The position numbers and the translations under genes were made by a program. From an uncultured Clostridia bacterium (lineage in GTDB: Bacteria; Bacillota; Clostridia; Christensenellales; UBA1242), in contig CANRMV010000046.1 of NCBI GenBank assembly GCA_947631875.1, positions 1 through 7,926 on the forward strand: a stretch of DNA of 7,926 nucleotides, read 5' to 3'. Each line of letters starts with the position of its first letter. The first letter of the stretch is position 1. This document shows positions 1 through 5,874 of the stretch, one piece after another. A model generated the notes under the pieces. The model saw only the letters and a program-made list of their open reading frames with translations, searched no databases and was not told the origin of the DNA.

Positions 1-29
1 AGGTTTTTTAAAAAATTTTCAAAAAAGTA

Positions 30-58
30 TTGACAAATCCCCCCCCCCATGTTACAAT
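30..58 (+). promoter_or_regulatory. Sigma-A promoter with a C10 tract in its spacer
   Basis: The -35 box TTGACA is at 30-35 and the -10 box TACAAT at 53-58, separated by exactly 17 bases, with a TGn extended -10 element at 50-52. A/T tracts at 7-27 could act as an UP element. Ten of the 17 spacer bases (39-48) are a run of C, very unusual in this A/T-rich sequence. Transcription should start near 65, giving a leader of about 20 bases before the ATG at 85. Slippage in the C run would change the spacer length and therefore promoter strength. Confidence 0.88.
39..48. repeat. Poly-C homopolymer (C10), candidate phase-variation tract
   Basis: This is an uninterrupted run of ten C lying wholly between the -35 and -10 boxes of the first promoter. 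At the length seen here the spacer is the optimal 17 bases, so the promoter reads as ON. Adding or losing one or two C would give spacers of 15 to 19 bases. Homopolymeric tracts in promoter spacers are an established phase-variation mechanism in other bacteria; here it is inferred from position only. Confidence 0.6.
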
Positions 59-84
59 AGGGTAAATTAAAAGGAGAGGAAAAG

Positions 85-1242
85 ATGGATGATAAATTAA
101 AACAAGAAATTACACAAGATGCGACAGAATATGCACAAAAAATCATACAAAAACTTGAAGCGCCTAAAGTGAAAGAGGCAATACAAGTAATCATACCAAA
201 AATGAAAGAACTGAATGACGATCTTGAAGCGTTTGGAAAGTGGTTTAGACAATATTTGCTGAATGATTATAAAGGGTCCGACGCTGAAAAAGACGCGGTA
301 TTGCAAGTCGTAAAGTCTTTAGGTATTATTTCAGAGGGGCTTTTAAGAAATTCAGAAATCGAAAAAATGTTTCTTGTGTCTGATATTGAGCATGGAAGAT
401 TCAAAACCGACGGATGTCCACAAGAATTTGTAGAGTCTTTTGCTAGGATATTCATGCACCAAGCATCACTTTTTGACCCAGACTATATTCGTGTCCCTAA
501 AGAGAAAAGCTTAAGAGATAATGGATGTCTTTTAATAAATCTTGATTATGGTAAAAGGATGTTGGTCGCTCCAATTTTAGCTGGTGAGAGCCATAATTTG
601 CATATAGGCTGGCAGAATGTTTACATTAAGTCGTCTGATAATTATGAGGTTTTTGATAATTTGTTAGTTGTTACTAAAGAAAATGGTTCTATGGGGTGTG
701 CAAAGGTTGATAATCCTTTAAAGTATGTCAATAAAAATCTTGAGCTTAAAAAGTTTGGCGATAGTTTTTGTCTTGTTGGAGTAGAAAAAGATGGTGCTAT
801 TACTAGTGTTGATTTTTATGGAAAGGAATCAAGTGTAGAGGATATTCCTTTCATCGGGGTTCCTTATGAAACTTATGCCGACAGCTCTATGTATCTTTGT
901 TCGGTTTTATGTGAAATTGACAAAATTGAGGAACTTAAACAAAAACTTTTTGAGGATCCAAAATGGTTTTTGGAATTACCTATACGACTTTTTGAAAAAC
1001 AATATAAGGTTGGTCTCAAAAAGTGCCTCGCAATTGTGAGAAGCGGGTTGAAAGCAAAAGCAGAAAAGTGTACAACAGATGATGAGCGCGAAGAGGTTCA
1101 GGACGATGTTTTGAAAGTTATGTCAAGCTGCAAAGCAGCAAAAGCTCAAGCAAGAAAAGATGTGAAAGAGCGCAGAGAGGCAGCAAGAAAGCAGAAGGCT
1201 GCAAATAGAAAAATGGATAAATCTATTGATAGGATAAGATAA
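85..1242 (+). CDS. Hypothetical protein, 385 aa, soluble, with basic helical C-terminal tail
   Basis: I do not recognise this protein. The ATG at 85 is supported by the ribosome binding site AGGAGAGGA at 72-80 and the strong promoter at 30-58. No signal peptide or membrane segment is visible, so it is probably cytosolic. Residues 1-95 are charged and look helical. Residues 100-285 are richer in aromatic and beta-favouring residues and look like a globular core. Residues 281-385 look helical, and from about 350 the tail is dominated by Lys, Arg, Ala and Glu (for example KERREAARKQKAANRK at 361-376), giving a strong positive charge. Such a tail could form a coiled coil or bind nucleic acid or an acidic partner, but that is inference. 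No catalytic motif is evident. It is followed after nine bases by a possible 28-residue acidic peptide. Its codon use, with frequent ATA, GTA and AGA, looks different by eye from the cell-wall genes downstream, which suggests an accessory gene. I am confident that it is coding but not of its function. Confidence 0.85.
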   Translation: MDDKLKQEITQDATEYAQKIIQKLEAPKVKEAIQVIIPKMKELNDDLEAFGKWFRQYLLNDYKGSDAEKDAVLQVVKSLGIISEGLLRNSEIEKMFLVSDIEHGRFKTDGCPQEFVESFARIFMHQASLFDPDYIRVPKEKSLRDNGCLLINLDYGKRMLVAPILAGESHNLHIGWQNVYIKSSDNYEVFDNLLVVTKENGSMGCAKVDNPLKYVNKNLELKKFGDSFCLVGVEKDGAITSVDFYGKESSVEDIPFIGVPYETYADSSMYLCSVLCEIDKIEELKQKLFEDPKWFLELPIRLFEKQYKVGLKKCLAIVRSGLKAKAEKCTTDDEREEVQDDVLKVMSSCKAAKAQARKDVKERREAARKQKAANRKMDKSIDRIR

Positions 1243-1249
1243 GGAGGGG
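1241..1249 (+). promoter_or_regulatory. Strong ribosome binding site for a short ORF
   Basis: AAGGAGGGG contains the full AGGAGG anti-Shine-Dalgarno complement at 1242-1247. It overlaps the stop codon of the 385-residue gene (TAA, 1240-1242) and lies four bases before the ATG at 1252. It is the main reason for taking the following 28-codon ORF seriously. The spacing is slightly short, and the placement suggests translation coupled to termination of the upstream gene. Confidence 0.65.
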
Positions 1250-1251
1250 TT

Positions 1252-1338
1252 ATGACAAACAAAGAACTTTGTGATTGGATTGATGAAACTTTTGAAGAAT
1301 TGGAAGCCGTGCTTTTCGGCAACAAGAAAAATGACTAA
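1252..1338 (+). CDS. Possible small acidic peptide, 28 aa
   Basis: This short ORF runs from ATG 1252 to TAA 1336-1338. It starts nine bases after the 385-residue gene, on the same transcript and before the shared terminator. The peptide begins MTNKELCDWIDETFEELEA. Its first 19 residues are acidic with regularly spaced hydrophobic residues (Leu6, Trp9, Ile10, Phe14, Leu17), compatible with an amphipathic helix, and it ends in a short Lys/Asn/Asp tail. It has no membrane segment or signal peptide. An acidic peptide beside a protein with a very basic tail could be a binding partner, but nothing proves this. The alternative is a chance ORF behind a purine-rich stretch. The near-perfect ribosome binding site favours real translation. 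Confidence 0.5.
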   Translation: MTNKELCDWIDETFEELEAVLFGNKKND

Positions 1339-1379
1339 CAAATAAAAGAGAAGACGAAAAGAAGATATTCGAAATATTA

Positions 1380-1419
1380 AAAAAGATAGACCAAACGGCC
1401 TGTCTTTTTTGTTTTTTTT
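1380..1419 (+). terminator. Intrinsic terminator of the first unit
   Basis: The arms 1380-1392 and 1397-1409 pair over 13 positions, with one T·G wobble and one A·C mismatch, around the loop AAAC (1393-1396). The 3' side merges into a T-rich run to 1419. The A-rich 5' arm and T-rich 3' arm could allow some activity on the opposite strand, but no minus-strand gene ends here. Only four bases separate the T run from the next -35 box. Confidence 0.85.
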
Positions 1420-1423
1420 AGTG

Positions 1424-1452
1424 TTGACAAAGCATATATCTTATGTTATAAT
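1424..1452 (+). promoter_or_regulatory. Consensus sigma-A promoter of the LRR gene
   Basis: TTGACA at 1424-1429 and TATAAT at 1447-1452 are perfect consensus boxes with a 17-base spacer, plus a TGn extended -10 element at 1444-1446. The T-rich tail of the preceding terminator lies just upstream and could contribute UP-element character. Transcription should start near 1459, leaving a leader of about 18 bases before the ATG at 1477. No operator is evident. The promoter is expected to be strong and constitutive unless an unseen factor acts on it. Confidence 0.92.
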
Positions 1453-1476
1453 GAACTTTGTTTAAAAGGAAAGAAA

Positions 1477-2091
1477 ATGAAAAAAGAAAATGGTGTTTTA
1501 AAAGGTGTTTCAGAACAAGACTTAAAGTTGCTTAATTCAAATCCAGAAGAATTTTGGGAAGGGGTTACTGAAATAGGTACTTTGGCTTTTGCATATTTGG
1601 ATAAGTTAACAAGCATAACAATTCCAAGTGGAGTTACCGCGATAGGCAATTTGGCATTTGCTGAGTGCCCAAGTTTAAAAAGTGTAAAGATCCCAAATGA
1701 AGTAACTTCAATAGGGTATGCAGCATTTTCTCATTGCCCCAATTTAAAGGAAATAACATTGCCAGATGGCGTGCAGTTGAGTTCTTTTGTATTTGAGTTT
1801 AGCGGTTTAATAAAAATAACAATTCCAGATAGCGTGAAGTCTTTGGGACAGGGTGCGTTTTTGTGGTGTAACCACTTAAAAAGTGCAACAATTCCAGAGC
1901 ATTTGCTTTCATCAATAAAAGAGGACTTGGTTTTTAAGGGATGTCCTTTGGAACATCTGTATGTTAAGGCGAAAGATGGAGCAATGAGAGATTTAATGGC
2001 AGAAGAAACAAAATCAAAAGGTGCTACTCCAACTGAAACACATAAGCCTGGTGTAACAACAAAAACCACAGACGGCAGAGGCGGGATGTAA
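1477..2091 (+). CDS. BspA-type leucine-rich-repeat protein (LRR_5), 204 aa, no secretion signal
   Basis: This is a repeat protein, probably for protein-protein contacts. Five tandem units cover residues 30-142: 30-52, 53-75, 76-98, 99-119 and 120-142. Four are 23 residues and the fourth is 21. The pattern is Vtx-IG-xxAFxxCxxLksItIPxg, typical of the BspA/LRR_5 family (also called treponemal LRR). A partial sixth unit may follow at about 143-163. Residues 1-29 are a charged lead-in without a signal peptide, and residues 178-204 form a Thr/Lys/Gly-rich, probably disordered tail ending DGRGGM, with no LPXTG or other anchor. Many BspA proteins are large surface proteins; this short version appears cytosolic. 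The ATG is supported by AAGGAAAG at 1467-1474 and the consensus promoter at 1424-1452. It is transcribed alone, with a terminator 16 bases after the stop. The binding partner is unknown. Confidence 0.87.
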   Translation: MKKENGVLKGVSEQDLKLLNSNPEEFWEGVTEIGTLAFAYLDKLTSITIPSGVTAIGNLAFAECPSLKSVKIPNEVTSIGYAAFSHCPNLKEITLPDGVQLSSFVFEFSGLIKITIPDSVKSLGQGAFLWCNHLKSATIPEHLLSSIKEDLVFKGCPLEHLYVKAKDGAMRDLMAEETKSKGATPTETHKPGVTTKTTDGRGGM

Positions 2092-2106
2092 GATGTAAGT
2101 TAAAAT

Positions 2107-2136
2107 AAGGCAGACCAAAAGGTTTGTCTTTTTTTT
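2107..2136 (+). terminator. Intrinsic terminator of the LRR gene
   Basis: The arms 2107-2116 and 2121-2130 pair over all 10 positions, with two G·T wobbles, around the loop AAAA (2117-2120). The T run extends to 2136. The core AGACC-AAAA-GG closely matches the AGACC-AAAC-GG core of the terminator at 1380-1419, suggesting a shared terminator family or a duplicated unit. Confidence 0.92.
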
Positions 2137-2185
2137 ATTATATGGTTGCTTTTTTACTAACAAAAAAATATTTGATTTTCTTTTG

Positions 2186-2217
2186 GTTACTTTTCTTTTT
2201 TCTAAAAGAAAAGTAAC
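2186..2217. repeat. Perfect 14-bp palindrome upstream of ddl
   Basis: GTTACTTTTCTTTT (2186-2199) and its exact reverse complement AAAAGAAAAGTAAC (2204-2217) flank the four-base loop TTCT. Neither side is followed by a T run, so it is not a standard intrinsic terminator on either strand. It lies 42 bases before the ddl start, in the only gap between the accessory units and the cell-wall cluster. It could be a dispersed palindromic repeat, a protein-binding site, an mRNA-stabilising hairpin or part of the ddl leader. The sequence alone does not decide. Confidence 0.7.
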
Positions 2218-2259
2218 ACCATAAAGCACAAAAAATCATATATTCTCATAGGAGTTTTT

Positions 2260-3363
2260 ATGAGAAAAAAATGTTTGGTTGTTTATGGTGGGAAAAGTGT
2301 TGAGCATGACATCTCGGTGATTACTGCACTGCAAGCAGTGAGGTTTTTGCCAAAAGTTTATGAGCCAATTTTGGTTTACATAGACAAAAATGGCATTTGG
2401 TGGGTTGGCGACAACTTGTCTGATTTGAATATTTATCAAAATTTTAGGAAATACGTTAAAAACGCAAAGCAAGTGACTTTTATTTTGGGCGAAAAAATTT
2501 TGCTTGCCAAAAAGAAAAACAAATTTGTCCATTACTGTGATGTTGGGGTGGTGCTTAACTGCTGTCATGGGCGAGTGGGCGAGGACGGTTGCCTCTCTGG
2601 AATTTTTGAAGCATGCGAAGTGCCGCATTCTTCTTCCGGCGTGATGTCGGCTTCCGTGTGCATGGATAAAGTGATTATGAAAGACATTTTGAAGGCAAAT
2701 AACATTCAAATTCCGGAATATGTTCATTTTAACAAATGCTCATATGATAAAGCGAAAGTTTTGAAAGCCATCAAATTTCCACTTATTGTAAAACCTGCAA
2801 ATCTTGGCAGCAGCATTGGAATTTCGGTGTGCCACAACGAAAGCGAATTTGATAAGGCTGTGGAACTTGCCTTTTCTTTTGACACCAAAGTTTTGGTTGA
2901 AAAATTGGTGGAAAATTTGCGCGAGTTTAATTGCGCTTGCTTTTGTTATCACGGCGAGCACATTGTTTCAAGTGTTATGGAAGTGACCAAAAAAGATGAA
3001 ATTTTCACCTTTGAAAACAAATATATTCAGCGTGGAGGAACAAGCAAAGAGGTGGAAAGAGGGCTTGCCAAGAAAATTCAGGCGCTAACGGAAAAAGTTT
3101 TTGAAATTTTGGACTGCAAAGGTGTTGTGCGGGTGGATTTTCTGTTTGATGAAAGCACAAAAACGCTTTTTGTGAACGAAGTGAACACAATTCCTGGCTC
3201 GCTTGCGTTTTATTTGTTTAAGGAAATAAAATTTGAAGAAATTTTAAACTCAATTTTGTCGCAGGGCGAAGAGGATATGGAGGAAAAGCAAAACCTCATA
3301 ACCACTTTTGACAGCGACGCGATTAGAGTTTTTCAAGATTTTTCGGAAAGCGTGAAAAAGTGA
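2260..3363 (+). CDS. ddl: D-alanine--D-alanine ligase
   Basis: This cytosolic ATP-grasp enzyme joins two D-Ala to make the dipeptide that MurF later adds to the peptidoglycan stem. Visible signatures are the N-terminal YGGKSVEHDIS (9-19) with the substrate-contacting Glu15, HGRVGEDG (103-110), the MDK motif (135-137), the ATP-grasp strand IVKPANLGSSIG (176-187), EKLVENLREF (214-223), the ENKY segment (252-255), RVDF (291-294) and the Mg-binding NEVNTIPGS (306-314). At 367 residues it is slightly longer than the E. coli enzymes. Its C-terminal stretch after about 335 resembles, from memory, the extended tail of clostridial Ddl proteins. It keeps ENKY rather than an obvious D-lactate-ligase substitution, so D-Ala-D-Ala is the expected product. 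The ATG is preceded by AGGAG at 2250-2254. I see no convincing sigma-A promoter in the gap before it, which contains a palindrome. A 95-base gap separates it from murE. Thirteen cysteines is high for this family. Confidence 0.97.
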   Translation: MRKKCLVVYGGKSVEHDISVITALQAVRFLPKVYEPILVYIDKNGIWWVGDNLSDLNIYQNFRKYVKNAKQVTFILGEKILLAKKKNKFVHYCDVGVVLNCCHGRVGEDGCLSGIFEACEVPHSSSGVMSASVCMDKVIMKDILKANNIQIPEYVHFNKCSYDKAKVLKAIKFPLIVKPANLGSSIGISVCHNESEFDKAVELAFSFDTKVLVEKLVENLREFNCACFCYHGEHIVSSVMEVTKKDEIFTFENKYIQRGGTSKEVERGLAKKIQALTEKVFEILDCKGVVRVDFLFDESTKTLFVNEVNTIPGSLAFYLFKEIKFEEILNSILSQGEEDMEEKQNLITTFDSDAIRVFQDFSESVKK

Positions 3364-3458
3364 TGTGATTTTTGTCAAAATTTCACTAATTTTGTCACGG
3401 TGGCTGAATTTGCATTGGCATATATTAAAATACTTTATATTTTAATTGGGAGGCAGTT

Positions 3459-4898
3459 ATGCAATTAAAAAATCTTGTTAAAAACGTCAAAAATTTTGGA
3501 GATTTGGAAATTTCAAACGTTTGCAGAGAGCATGAGAAAGTAAAGAAAAATGATGCTTTCTTTTGTTTCTCAAAGGATAAAGCCACCGCATTTGAAAGGT
3601 GTGAAGCAGCCTTAAAAAATGGCGCCGCTGTATGTTTTTCCCATTTCGATTTTCAAAATGAACGCATCTTGAAAACGAATGACCCTCGCGGGATGTTTGC
3701 CAAAGCGTGCGCAGCGTTTTATAACAGAGTTTGCGATACTTTGAAAATTGTTGGCATAACGGGAACAAATGGCAAAACAACAACCTCTTATATAATTGCC
3801 GAAATGCTTAAACGCAATGGAAAAAAGGTGGGAATAATTGGCACAAGCGGAGTGGTTTATGGCGGAAAAACTTATGACTGCCCGCTCACAACGCCGGATG
3901 CCGATTTTCTGCACAAAACTTTTAAGGATATGAGCGATGCGGGTGTGGAATATGTGGTTATGGAGGTTTCTGCACACGCCATTGAGCAAAAAAGAATTGA
4001 TGGGATTAAGTTTGAAATTGGAGTTTTGACCAACATCACGCAAGACCACTTGGATTATTTCAAAACATTTGATGCTTATGCACAAACAAAACTTTCCTTT
4101 TTCACAAAAGAGCATATGAAAAGAGCGATTATCTGCTCTGATGACAACAATGCTTTTAATTTTTTGCCAAAATGCAGAGTGCCTTATCAAACTTATGGAA
4201 TTTTAAGCCCAAGCGACACCTTTGCGATTGACATTTTGTGTTCGATGACAGGCACGCGATTTGTTGCCAATGTTTGTGATGAAGTTGTGGATATAAAAAC
4301 AAATTTGATTGGAAAATATAACGTTTACAACTCGCTTGCCGCTCTTGCAGTTTGCAAATGTCTTGGCCTTAACAGCAAAGAACTTGCACTTGGCATGAAT
4401 TTTATAAATCCTGTTGAGGGAAGGTTTAATGTGTTTAATGTTGACGGGAAATTTGTTGTAGTGGACTATGCGCATTCGCCAGACAGCCTTATGAATGTTT
4501 TAACAACTGCCAAAAGTCTTACTGATAAAAAGGTTTTTGTTGTTTTTGGATGCGGCGGAAATCGGGACAGGGATAAGCGTGGAAAGATGGGCAGAATTGC
4601 CGAAAATTTTGCCGATTTTGTGTGTTTGACAGACGACAACCCTCGCTTTGAGGAAGAGATGGACATAATTAAAGAGATTGAAAGCGGCATGAAAAAAGGC
4701 CATTTTGTTGAACCAGACAGAAGAGTTGCAATAATTAAAATGATTTCTTTGGCTAGGCCGGGCGACATTGTTGTGATTGCTGGCAAGGGCGCAGAGAAAT
4801 ATCAAGAAATAAAAGGGCAAAAATATCCATATAATGATTATGACGTGATTTATTCTTACAGCAATTCGACCAAAGGTGGTTACAAGGAGTTGTCATGA
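3459..4898 (+). CDS. murE: UDP-MurNAc-L-Ala-D-Glu ligase adding meso-diaminopimelate (MurE)
   Basis: MurE adds the third residue of the stem peptide in the cytoplasm, using ATP. The protein has the three Mur-ligase domains: an N-terminal UDP-binding domain (about 1-90, somewhat short), a central ATPase domain with GTNGKTTT (102-109), TTPD (144-147), EVSAHAI (169-175), TQDHLDYF (194-201) and the likely carbamylated Lys211, and a C-terminal domain beginning after GRFN (321-324) with DYAHSP (336-341), GCGGNRDRDKRGKMG (364-378) and GKGAE (442-446). DNPR at 393-396 is the family signature for meso-DAP rather than L-Lys. The length of 479 is normal. The ATG follows GGGAGG at 3448-3453. The 95-base gap upstream holds only a weak promoter-like pair (TTGGCA 3415-3420 with A/T-rich sequence at 3436-3443), so it may be co-transcribed with ddl. 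Its stop overlaps the mraY start by four bases (ATGA). No murF follows it, unlike in most such clusters. Confidence 0.97.
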   Translation: MQLKNLVKNVKNFGDLEISNVCREHEKVKKNDAFFCFSKDKATAFERCEAALKNGAAVCFSHFDFQNERILKTNDPRGMFAKACAAFYNRVCDTLKIVGITGTNGKTTTSYIIAEMLKRNGKKVGIIGTSGVVYGGKTYDCPLTTPDADFLHKTFKDMSDAGVEYVVMEVSAHAIEQKRIDGIKFEIGVLTNITQDHLDYFKTFDAYAQTKLSFFTKEHMKRAIICSDDNNAFNFLPKCRVPYQTYGILSPSDTFAIDILCSMTGTRFVANVCDEVVDIKTNLIGKYNVYNSLAALAVCKCLGLNSKELALGMNFINPVEGRFNVFNVDGKFVVVDYAHSPDSLMNVLTTAKSLTDKKVFVVFGCGGNRDRDKRGKMGRIAENFADFVCLTDDNPRFEEEMDIIKEIESGMKKGHFVEPDRRVAIIKMISLARPGDIVVIAGKGAEKYQEIKGQKYPYNDYDVIYSYSNSTKGGYKELS

Positions 4899-5860
4899 CG
4901 ATAAGATTTTTGATATGTGGGCTTTTTAGCCTTTGTTTTGCCACGCTCATAGCGCCTGTGGTGCTTATGATTTGCAAAAAGTTAAAAGCCTCACAAAGCA
5001 TTTTGCAATATGTGGACAAGCACAAGTCTAAGGAAGGAACGCCAACAATGGGCGGGCTGATTTTTCTTTTGACAACGCTTTTTTCCGCCTGTTTTATGCT
5101 TAAATACAATGCCTTTTTGGCGTGGTTTACGCTTGCTGTGACTTTTTGTTATGCACTTTTGGGATTTTTGGACGATTTTTTGAAAATTCACAATCATCAC
5201 AATGAAGGGCTTAAACCATATCAAAAAATTGTTGGACAAGTTGGCATTGCACTTGTGATTGCTGCGTTTTGCTATATGTCGGGCTACACAACACTGAGAT
5301 TTTTTGGGCTTGAATTTGACATCGGGTGGGCGGTTATACCTCTCATAATTTTGGTTATGGTGGCAACTGTGAACAGTGTTAACCTCACAGACGGCTTGGA
5401 CGGGCTGGCTGGTGGGGTTTGTTTTGTTTATTGTCTTGTGTTTGGAATTATTTTGGCGTGTTTTGGCCTTGCTGAATATCAAAACATGGCTATGCTTTGT
5501 TTTGGCATGAGCGGGGCGCTTTTGGGCTTTTTGATTTTCAACTGCTTCCCTGCAAAAATTTTTATGGGTGACACCGGCTCGCTTGCACTTGGCGGCTTTA
5601 TTGGCATAACCGCCGTTTTGTCTGGATTAGAACTGCTTTTGCCAATTATGGGCATCATGTTTGTGCTTTCTGCGCTGTCGGACATCATTCAAGTGTTGCA
5701 TTACAAGCGCACCAAAAAGCGAGTGTTTTTGATGGCACCACTTCATCATCATTTTGAGAAAAAGGGAGTGCATGAAAACAGAATTGTTGTAGTATATATA
5801 GTAATAACTGCGGCAGTTTGCGTTGGGGTTCTTGCAGGAGTTCTTGCCGCTGGAATTTAG
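4895..5860 (+). CDS. mraY: Phospho-N-acetylmuramoyl-pentapeptide transferase (MraY)
   Basis: MraY is the integral membrane enzyme that transfers phospho-MurNAc-pentapeptide from UDP to undecaprenyl phosphate, making lipid I. Family motifs are all present: KEGTPTMGG (46-54), the catalytic DDFLK (93-97), NLTDGLDGLAGG (163-174), MGDTGSLALGG (224-234) and the loop LHHHFEKKG (283-291). Hydrophobic stretches fit the usual ten-helix topology, for example at about 3-27, 55-69, 75-92, 113-128, 146-161, 175-191, 200-217, 232-250, 251-266 and 297-319. The length of 321 is typical. The ATG overlaps the murE stop (ATGA) and is preceded by AAGGAG at 4884-4889 inside murE, so translation is probably coupled. 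murD starts 14 bases after its stop. The substrate should be the meso-DAP pentapeptide, given the MurE type. It has twelve cysteines, many in the membrane helices. Confidence 0.98.
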   Translation: MTIRFLICGLFSLCFATLIAPVVLMICKKLKASQSILQYVDKHKSKEGTPTMGGLIFLLTTLFSACFMLKYNAFLAWFTLAVTFCYALLGFLDDFLKIHNHHNEGLKPYQKIVGQVGIALVIAAFCYMSGYTTLRFFGLEFDIGWAVIPLIILVMVATVNSVNLTDGLDGLAGGVCFVYCLVFGIILACFGLAEYQNMAMLCFGMSGALLGFLIFNCFPAKIFMGDTGSLALGGFIGITAVLSGLELLLPIMGIMFVLSALSDIIQVLHYKRTKKRVFLMAPLHHHFEKKGVHENRIVVVYIVITAAVCVGVLAGVLAAGI

Positions 5861-5874
5861 CCAAAGGCAGGATT

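Noticed and set aside
1..29. A/T-rich stretch at the left edge as the tail of an upstream terminator
   Set aside because: No complete hairpin is inside the window. It is better explained as A/T tracts upstream of the first promoter.
85..2091. Defence or toxin-antitoxin system formed by the two accessory units
   Set aside because: No nuclease, NTPase, TIR, HEPN or other effector motif was seen, and the two genes have separate promoters and terminators. Charge complementarity of the short peptide alone is not sufficient.
2186..2217. Reading the palindrome as an intrinsic terminator
   Set aside because: No T run follows the stem on either strand, and the LRR gene already has a good terminator at 2107-2136.
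3364..3458. Possible promoter in the ddl-murE gap (TTGGCA 3415-3420 with TATATT 3436-3441 or TATTTT 3438-3443) and a repeated TTTGTCA at 3371-3377 and 3391-3397
   Set aside because: The box and spacer combinations are poor (15-base spacer, or a weak -10), and two copies of a short A/T-rich word are not enough to call an operator.
2236..5482. Long minus-strand open frames opposite ddl, murE and mraY (for example 2236-2727, 3612-4190 and 4991-5482)
   Set aside because: They lie antisense to clearly identified genes, have low-complexity compositions rich in Lys, Phe, His and Asn, match no known family by eye, and lack good ribosome binding sites. They are coding shadows.
5818..5874. Upstream TTG start that would extend MurD by 19 residues
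   Set aside because: The extension overlaps the mraY 3' end and does not resemble any MurD N-terminus. The ATG at 5875 has an appropriate purine-rich site and gives a normal MurD start.
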